From Romanomermis culicivorax (Eukaryota; Nematoda; Enoplea; Mermithida; Mermithidae): a DNA stretch of 64,000 nt. Position 1 is the first letter of the stretch; every line of letters starts with the position of its first letter. The stretch is taken from assembly GCA_963922205.1 (NCBI GenBank), contig CAWUHX010000013.1, forward strand, positions 1 to 64,000, in the 5' to 3' direction. Position numbers and translations under genes: made by a program. Shown one piece after another: positions 45,661 through 57,747 of the stretch. Below the pieces are notes generated by a model. That model did not search any database. It was not told where the DNA came from and saw nothing but the letters and a program-made list of their open reading frames with translations.

Positions 45661-47404
45661 AGTTTTAGAGTGTATTGTTATTGGTGATAATTAGGGGTAA
45701 CCCTTGTTAAGTCCATCTCCCTCCCTAAGCTTTCCCCAGTCGATAAGGGCTCCCTCCCCTCGAGGTAGGGCCAAAAAGGGTCTCTTGGTTGGGTCAAAAA
45801 GGGTCTCCCAGTTTCTAGGTCGGCTCACAGATGACCCCGTCCCTCGTTAATACTGGACAGGGCTAGAGTTTGTCACCCCTAACCTGGCTGCATTATTTTT
45901 ATTCTGCAATAGTAACCCCAGAGCAGCACCACAGTACCTATAGCTCCTCCTTCTATAGCTAGTACTAGCTGGGTTAGGTTACCAGTGGAAAAGTTCAGCC
46001 CTCACCCCAGTAGTGGGCCCACGACTCCCCTACTCTGGTGACCCATCTCTCTTACAGTGATTTGGGGACTACAGCTCACTTACAGTAGCTTAGCCGGGCC
46101 ACTCTCTTTTAATCTGACAAACTGTCGATTAATGACCCAACTTTTCACCTAATGTGACAGGCGGATACTGTTTTAAAATCATACAGCTGTATCAAATGTG
46201 CTTCCATCTTTATATAAATGCATATCTAAATCTAGTTTGAATTTTGATTACCAAGCAACATTTCATTTGAAACATCTACACAATGAGCCCGAAAAAATAC
46301 TGTGATTTGAAAAATGTTATTTTTAGAATCTGATAACCGAATAACGAGATACTTATCTCATAAAAATCGTTTACTCTGGTTCCAATATACCTACCTACGC
46401 AGGCGATATAGGTGTGTCAATTTGATGCTTTGTTCACAGGTTTAAACGTTTGTTAAACGCATGTCATAGTTTACTGAACACATCTGCGCATGTATATCAG
46501 CATAAGGCAGTGTCTATTGACCAGATCCGGTCAATATTTTTTTAGCTGTTGACAGAATCTGGGCATGAGAAGTTGCTATGGAAGTGTGATATTGACCAAA
46601 CGAAAAGTACAGTAAAACGATTGATCACGTGATTAAACATGCAAAACGTCAAAACCTGCAGATCACTTGCAGCAACATACACAGCTGATTCCGACGAGCT
46701 TCTTATTGCATATAGCACAGTAAAAATTCAAAATTATACAACACGGTACCCACTGATTTCTGCCATTTTTTTATATCCGAAATACATGCTCATAGGGGCG
46801 GGGTAAACCCCCTTACCTGAGACTCTGGCTCAAAAAAATCGTGAAACACCCCCCTGAATGTTTTCCAAGACAGTTTTTTTAATGATTTTCGGGCATATTT
46901 TGTATGAAAAACAAGCTCGCAGAATTTTTTTTGTTTTTTTTTGCTCGCCCATCCCCTATCCCATGGATGAAAAGTCCAAGGAGCCCCTCCCCTGGAAAAT
47001 TCTTGCCGTGCATGTCTGATATCCAATCTTAATTATGTGCCGAGACAATGAAAAAATAGTAGTGCAAAAAGAAGACTTTCCTCACGTCGTTTTCCTCAAT
47101 GTCAGCATTAATTTTAGTTTATCAATGGCGAGCATCATACACGACTTTATGTTGTACCATTGATGGTCGGGAACATACACTGATTCCAAGAAACAGCGCA
47201 ATTTGCAGGAATATGTGCGGCGCCTTACCCCTTCACCTTCCGCGGGTCGTGTGGTCGTTCCCAAGCCGCCCAAGGTGGGGTCCCTGCCGTTTGACGCGTT
47301 TTCAGCTTTTTGCAGCTATTTCTGAATTTTATAAGCAAGTTAATTTGTTCGCTACAACAGTCAAAAATTTGACTGATATACTGTATACACACTCATCATC
47401 ATAG
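45661..47404. other. Intergenic, nothing recognised
   Basis: Short internal repeats around 45770-45815 (AAAAAGGGTCTC twice), then AT-rich unique-looking sequence. Confidence 0.45.
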
Positions 47405-47589
47405 CAGCGTTTTTTTGTGCACGGACATTTGTGCCAATTGGCACAAGAGGCCAAAAAAATTTGTGCCAATGGCACAAAAAATTTTTTTTGCTAGAGACAT
47501 TACTGAAAACTGCGGAAAAGATTTAGGCCAAAAGTTTGATAAAAAGTTAACGTTTAACGCATTAATTTTTTGTAAAAATCGTGCCCAAC

Positions 47590-49856
47590 CAGTGTTTTTT
47601 TTTGTGCCAAAGCATGGTTTTTGGCACAAAAAAATTTGGAATGGCACAAAAAATTTTGAGCGTTTGTGCCAATTGGCACAAATTTTTTGACTGGTCCAAG
47701 GTTAAATTTCCTGGATTTTTAGTCATTTTAAGGGCTGAAGCAGGGTTGGCAAAAACCCAGTTTTTGAAATCTTCAATTTTGGGTTTTTGGGTGGGTTTTT
47801 CTGGGTTTTTGGTGGGTTTTTCTGGGTTTTTGGTGGGTTTTTCTAGGGTTTTTGTTCCAGTTTTGTACTAATGAATGATCATTTTACTTAAAATATATAT
47901 GAGAATGTTATTTTTAACGTATAAAGTGTATTAAATTGCTGAACAGTGTTCAAGACTGACTATACATTTGGTTGTAACATATTTACACGAGTCACGCGAC
48001 TGCACATTGCACAACGATTTTATCGATTTGGCTCATTAAAACGATTGGCTGTTTATTGAATTTTTTATTGCATGATCTAAACACTAAAAATTGAAATGTC
48101 ACTTTAAAAAATTGAAAATTACGGAAATCAAATTTCACGCTTCGGCTTCGCTCACTTCATCAGATTCACAGTCACCGGAACTTTCTAGCAGCCCAAAGTT
48201 TGTCTTAACGAATACCAGTTTGCGCACTGTTTCCGTCGACATTTGATTTCACAGCTTGGAATGTATGAAGCCACAGCCAAAGGTAGAGAAGTTTCTTTCC
48301 GAAGATGCGGTAGAGACAACGAGCGAAAAAACCTCAATTAATTTTTTATACATGTAATACATTGAAACAAATAACATGTTATCTATGTACCTTCAGAGCG
48401 ATTCGTTGCACCAGCGGCCAGTCAGCTCCATCTGTGAGCCAATACTCAAGGACAGACTTTTTCTTTTTGACGAGCATCTGGTCTGGCAGAGAAATGAGTT
48501 ATTTTGTTTTTGTAATTTTGCCTCAATCATGCATTGCGTCAATTCTTGATACACAGCACTTTTTTGGTCAGCTAGTTCTGGATTTGCCACAGGGAAATTA
48601 ACGATGAAATCCTCAATCTCATTCTGGATTTGCCACAGGGAATTTAACGATGAAATCCTCAAATTAACGATGAAATCCTCATTTTAAAAGAATTAAGAAA
48701 AACCCAAAAACCCAAATTTTGTCAAAAAAATGCACCCAGAAAAACCCAGAAAAACCCAAAAACCCAAAAACCCAGGTCTTGCCAACCCTGGGCTGAAGAC
48801 GCAAAATTTTCTCGGCGCTTCGCGCCGATTCAATGGGTTTAATATTGACTACTTTCCTTTGTCTCGAACGCGAGCAGATTGTATTCGAATAATTTATTTG
48901 TATTATCGCAACAGACTTTGAGATTATCAATGACCGGCTAAAGAATAGAAATTGTTAACTTTACTTCCTCTGTTCATTCAGTTGGATTGAGAACCGGAAC
49001 CATTTTTGGTGATTGATTCAAAGAAAGAAATTTGACTCTATTCGCACAATTATTCAACCAAAAGTCTACGTGAAGTGACTTTCGACTTGGATTTTTTCAA
49101 GAGAAAACAATTATAGACAAGACATCCTAATTTAATCTGAAGGAGGCCGAAAAGTTTTTTTTTTTTTGACGACTTTTCATCCTGAAAGAGTAAAATAAAG
49201 CATGCACAAAAATCAACTTTAAGACGACCCTAAAAAATAATTTACGCCGGAAGCGATGTTATGCAATTAAATAAGCACGACCCGATTTTTAAATAATGAT
49301 TAACGAACGAAAAGTAAAACACATTTTGTAATGAATTGAAAAATATATGGTAAGGAAAATGAGGTTCTTAATTCAAAAATTTAAGGTAAAGGAAAGCTTC
49401 ATGACAAAAAGTCTATAAAAATATCTGAATTTTCGCAGAATTCAATTTCTTTTCGGATTGTTTTTTAGATCAGTTTTTCTTATCTCGCTGACGTGGTTAG
49501 AAAAAATAGAGCAGGCACGATTTTATGCCAATGAATGCGGTGAAAGTATCTTTAGTTAGTTTTTATCAAACTGAAAGAAAGAAAGAAAAGAAATTTATTG
49601 AATGCAAGGAAATACAAGAGTAAATATCAATAATACAGAAACGCTCATGAACATGACAAAAGCACGTGCGAATTGAGCTTTAAAAATGGTTCAATTTAGA
49701 TCAAAGACAGGGCATATTGTTATAACTTTTCGCACAAAACATTTTTATGGTTTTCAGTACGTTTTTAGAGTGAAAAATTTTTTTGTGCCATTGGCACAAA
49801 TTTTTTTGGCCCTTTGTGCCAATTGGCACAAATGTCCGTGCACAAAAAAAACGCTG
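47590..49856 (+). mobile_element. hAT-like MITE, TGGCAC family, forward copy
   Basis: Perfect 8-bp duplication TGCCCAAC (47582-47589 and 49857-49864). Left end CAGTGTTTTTTTTTGTGCCA, right end GTGCACAAAAAAAACGCTG. Same family as its host but opposite orientation. Confidence 0.85.
47741..48790. mobile_element. hAT-like non-autonomous element with GGGTTTTT subterminal arrays
   Basis: 1050 bp with a perfect 8-bp duplication GGCTGAAG (47733-47740 and 48791-48798). Perfect 10-bp ends CAGGGTTGGC / GCCAACCCTG. Inside each end are arrays of GGGTTTTTCTGGGTTTTTGG-type units. A 43-bp unit (GGATTTGCCACAGGGAA...) is duplicated at 48584-48680. No transposase recognised. Confidence 0.92.
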
Positions 49857-49908
49857 TGCCCAACCTAATTTTCAGCTAACCATGTCAGTGAGAAAAAAAC
49901 TGTGCCAC

Positions 49909-50355
49909 CATACCTGTACTTGGGGGGGTTGGGGGGGACCCCCCAACTTGGCCAACCCTGTACCCAAAATCATCCCCCCCCCCCAACCAACCCCCCCCAG
50001 TCATACCGGCTGTAAGACCTCCGACCAGTTGGGGGAGGGTAGGAAAAAGTCGAAATTTTTCCCAAAAAAGGCCAAAAAACATACACTTTTTTGAAAATTT
50101 TTTTAATTTTTTCCAAACTGGGGGGGGGGGTTGGGGGTCCAGGGTTGGCCGAGTTGGGGGGGTCTCCCTCCCCCCAACCAACCCCCCCCCCAAAGTACAG
50201 GTATGCCCCCAGTTTGGAAAAAATAAAAAAAATTGTCAAAGAAGTGTATGTTTTTTGGCCTTTTTTGGGAAAAATTTCGACTTTTTCCTACCCCCCCCCC
50301 CCAAAATTTCGGATTTACCCCCCCCCCCCAACTGGTCGGAGGTCTTACAGGTATG
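49909..50355. mobile_element. CATAC-type MITE (CATACCTGTA ends), compound
   Basis: Ends CATACCTGTA / TACAGGTATG, duplication TGTGCCAC (49901-49908) / TGTGCAAC (50356-50363). An internal TACAGGTATG at about 50197 shows it is a rearranged double copy. Very long G and C homopolymers. Confidence 0.78.
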
Positions 50356-50550
50356 TGTGCAACAAATAGTTCACGAAGTCCCTAAAAGGAATGGAATGCT
50401 GAGACAATTTAAATAGCTCTAGAATTGTTCAGGAAGTTCAAATTGATTCAATTTTCGACTACGAACGAATATCTATGTTATGTACATATATTAACCATGT
50501 AAAGAATAGAGAAAATAAAGTCGAAAATAGTATTAATTTTCGATCGAAAC

Positions 50551-50804
50551 CATACCTGTACTTAGGGGGTTGGGGGGACCTCCCCCCCCCCCCCCCCCAA
50601 CTTGGCCAACCCTGTACCCAAAATCATTTCCCCCCCCCCAAGCCCCCCCCCCCCCAGTTTGGAAAAAATTAAAAAAATTTGCAAAAAAGTGTATGTTTTT
50701 TGGCCTTTTTGGGAAAAATTTCGACTTTTTTTCTACCCCCCCCCCCAAAAATTTCGGATTTCCCCCCCCCCCCCCCCAACTGGTCGGAGGTCTTACAGGT
50801 ATAA
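50551..50804. mobile_element. CATAC-type MITE (CATACCTGTA ends), simple copy
   Basis: 254 bp, perfect 8-bp duplication ATCGAAAC (50543-50550 and 50805-50812). Five C runs of about 11-18 bases. Same unit as in 49909-50355. Confidence 0.85.
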
Positions 50805-51640
50805 ATCGAAACATTGTACAATTATCAACGACGTCGATTTTTCTATTTGATTTAATCAAACAAAAAAAGTAAGAATTTCAGTTTTAAATCCTAATCTGAC
50901 TGAATGAAGAGAGAATATTCAGAATTTTTTCACTCATCAGTCTTGACAGCCTATAAAGTTTACTGCAACGATACTAATACACTGTTCGAAGAGAAATCGT
51001 TTGCGTTTGGGTCAAATATACGAATAGGAAATATTATATTCATTGATTCGGCGCGAGCGCCGAAAATTTTTTGCATTTTCAGCCCCTAAAACGTCTAAAA
51101 ATCAAGGAAATTTAATGTTTGACCAGCCAAAAAATTTGTGCCAACTGCCAATTGGCACAAACGCTCAAAATTTTTTGTGCCATTCCAAATTTTTTGTGCC
51201 AAAAGCCATGTTTTGGCACAAAAAAAACACTGCGCTATAGTGTAGCACCGTTTTTTTTCCTTAAATGGGGTCTTTTGAGCAAAAAAATTTCGGAATAAGG
51301 AAAAAAATTTCGGGTATGGTTCTCATTGCGGAAAAAATTTTGGGGAATCCAAACCGAAAAGATGCGTTTTCGTGGACTTAAAAGGGTCAAAATCTAAAAA
51401 TTTTCCGGCGCTTCGCGCCGGTCATAATTACACTCTTGCCCAGTGTTTTTTTTGCACAGTGCAAAAAAAATTGGCCGTGCAAAAACTTTTTTCGAACTTT
51501 TTTGCACGGCGCAAAAAATTTTTTTACTGGTGTTATCATTTGACTGTACGACCGTTCTACTCGATATTCTGATTTCTGATACATTTCTCAACTTGTCTTA
51601 ACAATCATATCCATCTTAATTCTAGCAAATATTTTACCAT

Positions 51641-52680
51641 CAGGCTTTTTTTTGCCAGAGGCAAATGAAAATTTTTTGGGGCAAACGAAAATGGAGTAGT
51701 CATTTGTACATGTACAAACGGCGCTTTCCCATTTAGGAAAGAAAATTTGGGGATAAGGTACAGAGAATATGCATTTTGGTGGATTTTAGAAATTCATAAT
51801 CTCAAAATTTTCCGGTGCTTTGCGCGGGTTATAACTTTAATAATCATTTATTATGTATTACCTAGCTCAGACGCAACTTTCAGAATGTCTACCTTCACCT
51901 ATCATTCAATGTATAATAGTTTTCATCATTTCAAACGTATCATCTCATTTTTAAAGTGGTAATCTTCAATATTTTATCTTGATATTTGATGAAGATTCGT
52001 AGTTTTTCCTTGAAACATTTTTTGAGGAAGATCAATATATCAAGTCTCTAAACTTTTGAAAGTGATTATTCCTTTCTTAACATAAAATCAGTTCGAAAGC
52101 TTCATGGAAGTAGCCTTTGGAAATTTCTACTCTTCCACTCATATCTTTCCGGCCAAGGTCATGAGAGTTAATGAATAAATTACTGTTTTCAAAATTTTTA
52201 AGATGATAAAATTCTAAAATTTACGACTTTTGAACACTAAATTCGAATCTATTTCTTGAAATAAGTGTTTGGAAAATTAATTTTACAGCATCGCCGAATG
52301 TTAATACACACAAATTGATTGACGTCTTTTTTGAGCTTTCATTTTTCATCATAGAGGACTTAAACCATCAATTTATCATCTAATACAAACTCATTATGCT
52401 ATTGGATAGTTTTCTACAAAATTTGTTCCACAATGCTTGTAAATTAGAATTGAAACTCGGAAATTTCAATTTTTTTCTAAATTTTAATGAATTAACGGCA
52501 TTTTTAAAGTTATAAATAAAATTTGAAAATTACACTGATTTGGTTATTAGTCTTTGGCCATGACATAGAGGAACACAGGTTACTTATTTTACGTATTTTT
52601 GCTATGTACAAATTGTACAAATGAAATATCGGCTACCGTTTGTACATGTACAGATGGGTCATGTACAAAAAAAAACCCTG
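51641..52680 (+). mobile_element. hAT-like MITE, TGTAC family, complete copy
   Basis: 1040 bp. Ends CAGGCTTTTTTTTGCCAGAG / TGTACAAAAAAAAACCCTG. Duplication TTTACCAT (51633-51640) / TTTATCAT (52681-52688). Same family as 5746-6841 and 5169-7202. Confidence 0.85.
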
Positions 52681-52693
52681 TTTATCATTACAG

Positions 52694-52786
52694 ATGTCTA
52701 TTCTGAATTTCTTTAAAAAAGTTGATAAATTAACTTCGCAAGAAGCTACTTCGCAAGATAAATTAACTTCGCAAGAAGCAATATAG
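52694..52786 (+). pseudogene. hAT transposase N-terminal remnant
   Basis: MSILNFFKKVDKLTSQEA and a tandem 20-bp repeat, then TAG. MS-x-x-x-FFKK is a common hAT-type transposase start. It directly follows ttacag, so the ATG exon began at a splice acceptor that the insertion at 51641-52680 now separates from upstream sequence. Confidence 0.45.
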
Positions 52787-53043
52787 GAATGCCATCAACT
52801 TCAAAAAAACAAGGATCGACGAAGAAGTGGCTGACGGATCAGCGATATGGGAGGAATTGAACATTTACTAAACGTGTGTCACTGTCCTTACTGCAAGCTC
52901 GTGCTGAATAAAATTTGACTAAGGATTTAGCTTTCTTGATCAACACTATGTATTAAACATGGTACAAAAATATTTTATGATGTGCAAAAAATTTTTTGGG
53001 ACCTTTTTGCACGGTGCAAAAAGGTCGGTGCAAAAAAACACTG

Positions 53044-54021
53044 CTCTTGACTATTTTGTATCAGGCGCGGCCGTTAGCATATCTAATTCGACTTACTAAT
53101 TAATGCCCAACAGTTTCTATCAATCAAGTTAGCTCGTTTCATTTTCTAATCGTTAACAGTCAATTATGTCGCCCAAAATTGAGATTTTTCATCAATTCTC
53201 TTAATTTTTTTTCTCTATGCTCGGAATTTTTTAAACGTCTGCAACCTGAACTTTTGCGTTTATTGAAGATGGAAATTCGAGACATCATTCTAGACTGCGA
53301 TTTTAGAACTTCTGTTTAGAATATCTGTTGGAGAGATTTATTTTCCAGCGTTTCAGAATATACAAACCCGAAAATTTTTTCGGCGCTTCGCGCCGTAATT
53401 TGAAACAACTAGCACCTATCGGTTTAATTTTAATTTATTTCTCAACGTTGTGAAGGTTCATTTTTCAGCGTTTTAAAAAGTGAAAATCTGAAAATTTTTC
53501 CGGCGCTCCGCGCCGGACCAAGAACTAAATAAAATTAAATGATCCTGATCCTAATTAGAACCACAGAAATTTTAATAGTGGATAAATTCCTGGGAACTCT
53601 ATCGTTAACATGCTTCACCCGCTTCTGTGAACACCAATATATTCTTCGTGCGCTCATTTTGACTAACATAAACCAAAATTTTCTCAATTTTTTCCCTCAT
53701 TTTTGCAGGTTTCTGACTCCAAATACAGCAAAATGCTTGGGCAGGCTCCTAAAATGCATAAAAAAGCATCCGTAGCCACATTATAAACGTTTTTAAAAAT
53801 GTGGAAAATTTTTGGAAAGTGAGGAAAAAATTTGGGTCCTGTTCTCATGTGGTAAAAACCTTACAGGAGAAGAAACCGGTGATGTTAATTCAGTCAGATT
53901 CGGATTCAAAACTGAAATTCTTACTTTTTGTGTTTCATTGATTCAAATAGAAAAATCGATACCGCTCGTCATCGTACAATATTTCGACCGAAAATTTACA
54001 CGATTTTCGACTTAATTAGTG
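53044..54021. other. MITE fragments, no gene
   Basis: Two copies of the GGCGCTTCGCGCC-type hairpin core (53381-53395 and 53501-53515) in AT-rich sequence. Confidence 0.5.
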
Positions 54022-54581
54022 TAGGTGGTATATACAGAAAAAAATTTTTTTCAAAAATTTTGTTTATATTTTTTTGTGTCATAAGGGTAATTCGATGCTG
54101 CTGATCACGAATATGTTATTCTTTTCACAAAAATCGTGAAACTACTCGAGATATCGCGATTTTAAAATTTTCGTTTTTTAATAAATTTCTTGTTTTTACA
54201 TTGTAACTGATGCTACTGATTACAATAATTTGTAACTGATGCTGCTGATTACAATAATTTTATATATATTATAAATATGCGAGCATATGGAGCATATTCG
54301 CTATTTCCAATAAGAAATATAATTTGGCAGTCGAGATTTCAGTGTTTGCGACATTTTATGAGTTTACACTGACTTTTTTACTTACAAATTATTGTAATCA
54401 GTAGCATCAGTTACAATGTAAAAACAAGAAATCGATGTCAAAAAGAAAATTTTAAAATCGTGATATCTTGAGTAGTTTCACAATTTGGGTGAAAAGAATA
54501 ACATATTCGTGATCAGCAGCATGGAATTATCCTTATGACCCGAAAAAATTTAAACAAAGAAATTCCTCTCTGTACCACCTA
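54022..54581. mobile_element. Foldback (long inverted repeat) element
   Basis: About 210-bp arms beginning TAGGTGGTA and ending TACCACCTA, sharing TGCTGCTGATCACGAATATG and ACATTGTAACTGATGCTACT words in inverted order, around a ~150-bp loop. No coding capacity. Target duplication not identified. Confidence 0.75.
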
Positions 54582-54596
54582 AACTGCAGAAGTGCC

Positions 54597-54823
54597 GTTT
54601 TTTCTTACCTGACTGACATGGTTTAGCTAAAAAATAGGTTGAGCACGATTTTTACAAAAAAATTGATGCGTTTTAAACGTTAAGTTTTTATTAAACTTTT
54701 GGCATAAAACTTTTCCGCAGTTTTCAGTATGTCCCTAGTAGAAAAAATTTTTTGTGCCATTGGCACACATTTTTTTGGCCTCTTGTGCCAATTTTCACAA
54801 ATGTCCGTGCACAAAAAACGCTG
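54597..54823. mobile_element. TGGCAC-family MITE, partial copy (empty-site paralogue)
   Basis: Ends GTGCACAAAAAACGCTG on the right. Its sequence, reversed, runs continuously across the point where 47590-49856 is inserted in the other copy (GTAAAAATCGTGC then TCAACC). Confidence 0.65.
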
Positions 54824-55237
54824 TTGCTGTGTGCAAATAAACCGCGTTTTTTGTGCACGGACATTTGTGTCAATTGGCACTAGAGGATTTTTTCTACCAG
54901 AAACATACTGAAAACCACTGTTTTTTCCCACATTTGCACTATAATGTGGTAAAAAAATCTGAATGAATAAATGAAAGATTTTATTACCTGTCTAAAAGAA
55001 CGCAAAATTACAATAAAAAATATAATTAGTCTAGAACGAGGAAATAATGAATAAATGTGAATGATAAATTTTAGAAAATTCGAACGACTAATTAGAGATC
55101 AAAAATAGGGATATTAGGTCGAGAGTCTACGCTACAGTAAACAATTTATTGACAAGTAATAGGAAGCGCAGGTTACATTTCTGTAACAGGCTAACACGCT
55201 CCCCCAAGATAATCTGGGAAATCAATTTTGGCAATTT

Positions 55238-56215
55238 TCATTTTGAACGTGTGTGAATTGGAAGAACTGAGAATTTCATTTGGAAGTTGATTCCAGATAT
55301 TAATATACCTATTAGAGAAATCATATAACCTAATATTTGTTTTTGCTTTACCAGTTTGAAGTTTGTGGTCATTTTTACGACGGGTAGACTCGAAGTTGTT
55401 GCTAATAAAAAAGCCCGATTTTTGGAGACAGGATTGTCCTTAATAATTTGAAACATCATACATAATGCAACGGGCAGTAGACGTATTTCCAAGCTATCCA
55501 AGCATAACTTCACCAAACGCTCTTCATATGAAAGGATGTACCCAAAACCACATATTCTTTTGGTAAACCTTCTCTGAACCCTTTCAATGAGATTTATGTC
55601 TGAGGCATAGGAAGGATTCCGAACGGTTGAATAATAGTCCAATAAAGGTCTGACATAAACTGTAAAAGCACGCACCAGGTTAGATGTATCATGGGATGTG
55701 AATGCTCTAATTATCAAGGAACATAAGCTGTGAACTTTCTTAGTAATTGAAATTAAGTGATCTCTAAAACTCAAGTTTTAGGATATAAGTACACCCCAAG
55801 TCTCTGACATACGAATTATCACCAGGAATGGCAGACAACCCTAAGTTGTAGGGAAACTTTTGATTGGTATGCCCCATATAAAGAATAGTGCTTTTTTCGG
55901 CAGAGATTTCGAGTTGCCATGTTTTGAACCAGTTGAAAATTTGATCAAGATCATCCTGAAGATTGCAGTGTGTGGAGGTGTTTAAAATTCGGACATCATC
56001 GGCAAAAAGGTAAACATCAGATTTTAATGTATCTGAAGGTCATTTATAAACAAAAGGAAAAGAGTTGGGCCTGAAACATTCCTCTAGTTTGCTGTTAATG
56101 CTAACCCTTTGAGTGCGATTTGAAAGAAAGGAGATGATCCATTTTTCAAGAAAACCAGAGATGCCATAACTTTTTAACTTCAGGACAAGCTTACTATGGG
56201 AGACGGAATAAAAAG
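55238..56215 (-). pseudogene. LINE reverse transcriptase fragment (CR1/Jockey-like), 5' truncated
   Basis: Reads leftward: VSHSKLVLKLKSYGISGFLE, WIISFLSNRTQRVSIN, VYLFADDVRIL (the FADD catalytic box), WQLEISAEKSTILYMG and RDLG. Then, in another frame, LVRAFTVYVRPLLDYYSTV and RVQRRFTKRICGF. Damage: TGA after FVYK, loss of the VPQGSVLGP box and a frameshift near 55775. Truncated at about 56215. Confidence 0.85.
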
Positions 56216-57587
56216 CTTTTTGGGGATTCTAGAATGAGAAAAAATTTTTGAGGTCTTTCCACAAATGTGGAAGCAAAATTTAGGGTTTTTATATTGAAAA
56301 GATGCATTTTGGTGCATTTTAGGGGGTCCAAATCTCAAAATTTTCTTTAATAATCATTATTATTTATTGCGCGGCTTTTAGCATGTTTGCCTTCACTTTC
56401 CATTTAATCTTTAATAGTTTTCATCATCTTAAACGTAGTATTTCATGTTTAATTGGCAATCTTGACTATTATGTCTTTATATTTAATGAAGATCCGCATT
56501 TTTTCCTTCATAGATTTTTTGAGAAAGATCGAGACGTTAACTTTCTAAACTTTCTGAAGTGTTTCTCCTTTTCTTAACGTAAATTGAATTCAAAACCTTC
56601 TTGGAAGTATTTCTGGAAAATTTTTATGCTTCTGACTAGTGATGTGTCCGGTACTGGTACCGGCCCCCGGTACCTACAATTGTACAGCAATATTAATATA
56701 ATCATTGAGACTCATAATCGTGACTATATTCAATCAAAAAGCCTGAATCATAAGATAAACTTTATTAATCAAACTAATGTATTCTAATTTGTAATTAAAA
56801 TCAAACTATAATGTATTCTAAATTTCTCATTCCGGCGCAAACCGGAAAAAAAAATGGCGAAAAAAATTGGGATTTCTATAGGTCAGGAAAGTGCATTCTG
56901 ATGCCGTTGACAAGGTCAAAACCTCGCAATTTTTTGACGCTCCGCGCCGGTAATGGTTATTTTGACCTTTTTTTGCACACAGCAATCAAATTTCCATTTT
57001 TCTGTTGCAACCTTTGATTCCCACAAGAGTTTCACATGGCGAAAATTTCCTATCTCGTTTTTTTCATTATTTGGGTACCCAAATTACCCATGTATACCCG
57101 GGTAAGGCTTAGAGCCAGAAAGCTCTATCTGCAAAAAACGCATTCTGAGAAAAATGAAGATGAATGCAAAACCTTTGCAAAAAATTCACAGATAACGTTT
57201 AAAAGAACGGTGAATACGTCATCAATGATGACATCATACAAGATAGGAACGTAGATAGCGCCTTCTAGCATTGTTAGAATACAATTTCAACGATATAGTG
57301 GCATTGTCAACTCAGAATCAGCAAATATGCAGACAGAGCTTTCTGGCTCTAAGTCCTCGATGTTATCATTGTAGCATTCAATTCAATAGTAAGTAATTGT
57401 GAGCTGAGATATAAAAAACTCAAATTTTGGCCAATTTATTGAATACGTAACCAGATTAATAATCAGAATATTATTTACTCAACTTGGACGTCAGTGCGCC
57501 TGCACTTTTAGTTTGTAAATTTCCAAATTTCTATTCCTAGATAATTATATTAACGGATTTGCGTGTAGCTGGCTTATTTTTTCTGAT
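56216..57587. other. Upstream of SNAPC4: MITE fragments and possible promoter
   Basis: 56340-56580 resembles the 5990-6250 part of the TGTAC family. 56560-57480 is AT-rich. A GACGTCA word (57487-57493) about 100 bases before the ATG is CRE-like; no TATA box is clear. Confidence 0.4.
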
Positions 57588-57747
57588 ATGGACGAGAAAA
57601 CTACTTTAGCTGATTGGCCGGATATGTCGAAAATTTACGCCAATAGTGTCAAAGCAGAAGAATCAATCAAGGGTTCGGTGAAACGTGACCGTGACAACGG
57701 CAACATTATCTCTGTTTCTGTTGACGAATCGTATACAACGCTCGACG
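57588..57747 (+). CDS. SNAPC4: SNAPC4 exon 1
   Basis: ATG to CTCGACG before gtatga. Acidic N-terminus ending SVDESYTTLD. Confidence 0.75.

Larger units (their letters stand above)
47405..51232 (-). mobile_element. hAT-like MITE, TGGCAC family, reverse copy hosting four insertions
   Basis: Left end CAGCGTTTTTTTGTGCACGG, right end GGCACAAAAAAAACACTG. Flanks CATCATAG / CGCTATAG match at only 5 of 8. TTTGTGCCAATTGGCACAAA is reiterated near both ends. It holds the elements at 47590, 47741, 49909 and 50551. A paralogue at 54597-54823 shows the uninterrupted sequence. Confidence 0.7.
51441..53043. mobile_element. hAT-like element, TGCAC family, with transposase remnant
   Basis: Ends CAGTGTTTTTTTTGCACAG / GGTGCAAAAAAACACTG. 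Duplication CTCTTGCC (51433-51440) / CTCTTGAC (53044-53051). Interrupted by 51641-52680. Carries a short start of a hAT-type transposase at 52694. Confidence 0.8.

Noticed and set aside
47760..47860. Interstitial telomere repeat
   Set aside because: The GGGTTTTT units are irregular and occur inverted at both ends of a TSD-flanked element.
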